Positions 63,010-64,000 of a DNA stretch of 64,000 nucleotides are shown here, in pieces (position 1 is the stretch's first letter; the number at the start of each line of letters is the position of its first letter). The DNA is taken from contig DATASX010000018.1 in the NCBI GenBank assembly GCA_036269075.1, forward strand, positions 62,001 through 126,000, in the 5' to 3' direction. The position numbers and the translations under genes were made by a program. Under the pieces are notes generated by a model. It searched no databases, had not been told where the DNA came from, and worked only from the letters and a program-made list of their open reading frames with translations. This DNA comes from Sporichthyaceae bacterium. Its GTDB lineage: Bacteria; Actinomycetota; Actinomycetes; Sporichthyales; Sporichthyaceae.

Positions 63010-63063
63010 GCCGGAAGTAGGGAGAGAAAAAGAGCCTTCAGGCCCTGGTCTCCTACTTCCGGC
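63010..63063. promoter_or_regulatory. Inverted CCTACTTCCGGC pair upstream of metallopeptidase
   Basis: GCCGGAAGTAGG (63010-63021) and its reverse complement CCTACTTCCGGC (63052-63063) face each other 30 bases apart, each extended by AGA-like bases. The left copy is 52 nt before the metallopeptidase ATG in the same orientation as the copy before kdd. The lrp terminator is nested between the two arms. Confidence 0.7.
63027..63046 (-). terminator. Rho-independent terminator of the Lrp gene
   Basis: Read on the minus strand, AGGGCC-TGAA-GGCTCT forms a 6-base stem with one G-U pair, followed by TTTT. It lies 90 bases after the stop of the Lrp/AsnC gene and before the metallopeptidase. Confidence 0.75.
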
Positions 63064-63136
63064 TGCACTTGGTGACGGTCGGCGCAGCCGGCATGGATAC
63101 CCAAATGTTCCCGGCCTGCGCCGGCCGGGGCCCGGG

Positions 63137-63583
63137 TCAGCCGACCGGACGCGGTGCCCGGCCCTCGTAGGGGGTGGAGAGCACCACCGTCGTGCGGGTG
63201 GAGACGTTGACCGTGCTGCGGATCTGGGCGAGCAGACCCTCCAGCTCACCGGGCGTGGCAACCCGCACCTTGAGGATGTAGTTCTCATCCCCGGCGACGC
63301 TGTGGCAGGCCTCGATCGCGCTGACGTCGGCCAGCCGGACGGGGATGTCGTCCAGCGCGGCCGGGTCGATCGGCTTGATGGAGATGAAAGCGGTCAACGG
63401 CAGGCCGATCGCCTCGTGGTCGACGACCGCGCAGTAGCCGCGGACGATCCCGCGCTGCTCGAGCCGGCGGACCCGCTGCTGCGCCGCCGAGGTGGACAGC
63501 CCGGTCGCCTTGCCGAGGTCGGTGAAGCTCATCCGGCCGTCGGCGCACAGCAACTCGACTATCTGTCGGTCCAAGTCCTCCAC
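63137..63583 (-). CDS. Lrp/AsnC-family regulator
   Basis: This 148-residue regulator has a helix-turn-helix (LGKATGLSTSAAQQRVRRLE, residues 23-42) and a RAM effector domain (AFISIKPIDPAALDDIP, then VAGDENYILKVRVATPGE). Members sense amino acids; actinobacterial ones control lysine and alanine genes. It sits beside the metallopeptidase and 4 kb from the lysine cluster, so both are candidate targets (inference). The GTG at 63583 is preceded at 6 nt by TAGGTT and has no RBS, so it looks leaderless. A terminator follows. Confidence 0.9.
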   Translation of the reverse strand: MEDLDRQIVELLCADGRMSFTDLGKATGLSTSAAQQRVRRLEQRGIVRGYCAVVDHEAIGLPLTAFISIKPIDPAALDDIPVRLADVSAIEACHSVAGDENYILKVRVATPGELEGLLAQIRSTVNVSTRTTVVLSTPYEGRAPRPVG

Positions 63584-63605
63584 ACTGCCAACCTAACTGT
63601 TTCGT

Positions 63606-64000
63606 TCAGGCGGGCAGGACCTGCAACTCCCGCGTCGTCAGGTTCAACCGTTCCCCGCCGTCGGCCGTGCACACCAGGATGTCCTCGATCCGCGCGCCGT
63701 GCCGGGCCGGGAGATAGATCCCGGGCTCGACCGAGAACGCCATTCCCGGCTCGAGCAGCTCGGTGTTGCCCTCGACTATGTACGGATGCTCGTGGCCCTC
63801 CAGGCCGATGCCGTGTCCGGTGCGGTGGACGAAGTACTCGCCGTAGCCGCCGGCCTCGATCACGCCGCGGGCGACCCGGTCGACCTCCTGCGCGCCGATG
63901 CCCGGCCGCACTGCCTCGCAGGCGGCCTCCTGGGCCTCGAGCAACACGGCGTAGTACCTGCGGAACTCCGGGTCCGGCTCGCCCACCGCGTAGGTCCGGG
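63606..64000 (-). CDS. M24 metallopeptidase (Xaa-Pro type), 5' partial
   Basis: This is the C-terminal part (about 131 codons) of an M24-family aminopeptidase; the gene continues past the right edge. Metal ligands are seen in HRTGHGIGLEGHEHP (His), MAFSVEPGIYLP (Glu) and ARIEDI (Glu). Upstream codons at the edge read RTYAVGEPDPEF, typical of the Xaa-Pro dipeptidase group. It may free amino acids such as proline from peptides. It is the upstream neighbour of the Lrp gene. Confidence 0.88.
   Translation of the reverse strand, partial: RTYAVGEPDPEFRRYYAVLLEAQEAACEAVRPGIGAQEVDRVARGVIEAGGYGEYFVHRTGHGIGLEGHEHPYIVEGNTELLEPGMAFSVEPGIYLPARHGARIEDILVCTADGGERLNLTTRELQVLPA

Overview
The window is from a high-GC actinobacterium (roughly 70% GC by eye). 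It has many GTG and TTG starts, frequent 4-base stop/start overlaps, and several starts that look leaderless. Actinobacterial marker genes are present: RbpA, an FtsR-type MerR regulator, a GarA-type FHA protein, a SigK/RskA-type pair, DUF5999 and a 13E12-type HNH relic. The gene order from 4.6 to 13.0 kb matches the order I recall for Mycobacterium tuberculosis pgsA2-Rv1823/4/5-gcvH-garA-Rv1828-Rv1829-Rv1830, but other genes are not mycobacterial. I cannot name the genus. No rRNA, tRNA, CRISPR array, intact insertion sequence or prophage was seen.

Layout. 0-4.5 kb: end of a beta-lactamase-family hydrolase, a DipZ-type CcdA/thioredoxin fusion, an LCM-type methyltransferase and an ACT protein. 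4.6-13.1 kb: the conserved block (CDP-alcohol phosphatidyltransferase, nucleotidyltransferase/phosphomannomutase-like fusion, two DUF881 proteins flanking a small basic membrane protein, GcvH, FHA protein, two MerR regulators, bifunctional nuclease), closed by a large hairpin. 13.1-19 kb: DUF5999, rskA-sigK with a 78-bp tandem duplication, a duplicated-domain lipoprotein, an acyltransferase, a VOC protein and a decayed HNH/DUF222 gene. 19-38 kb: an accessory region rich in small secreted, lipoprotein and membrane proteins, with a MocR/YczE pair, a TetR/carotenoid-oxygenase pair and two related tiny His/Tyr/Asp-rich proteins each followed by a strong hairpin. 38-44 kb: an L,D-transpeptidase, a LysG/LysE pair and a UvrA paralogue broken by a stop and a frameshift. 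44-53 kb: a molybdate operon (Mop-type regulator, modABC), SppA, RbpA, FxsA, Lnt and a TauE-type exporter. 53.6-59.1 kb: a divergent lysine-catabolism cluster (kdd-kamD-kamE-kal against kamA). 59.1-64 kb: DUF4097 with a ribbon-helix-helix regulator, a large secreted metallopeptidase, an Lrp/AsnC regulator and a partial M24 peptidase.

How it fits together. KamA, KamDE, Kdd and Kal cover most steps of the lysine fermentation route; Kce and the CoA transferase are not in the window. A 12-bp sequence (CCTACTTCCGGC) lies in the same orientation 54 and 52 nt upstream of the kdd and metallopeptidase starts, and again inverted beside the Lrp gene. This suggests, as inference, that protein breakdown and lysine use are co-regulated. 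The mod, sigK/rskA, LysG/LysE, TetR/oxygenase and MocR/YczE groups are each self-contained regulator-target units, some with visible candidate operators.
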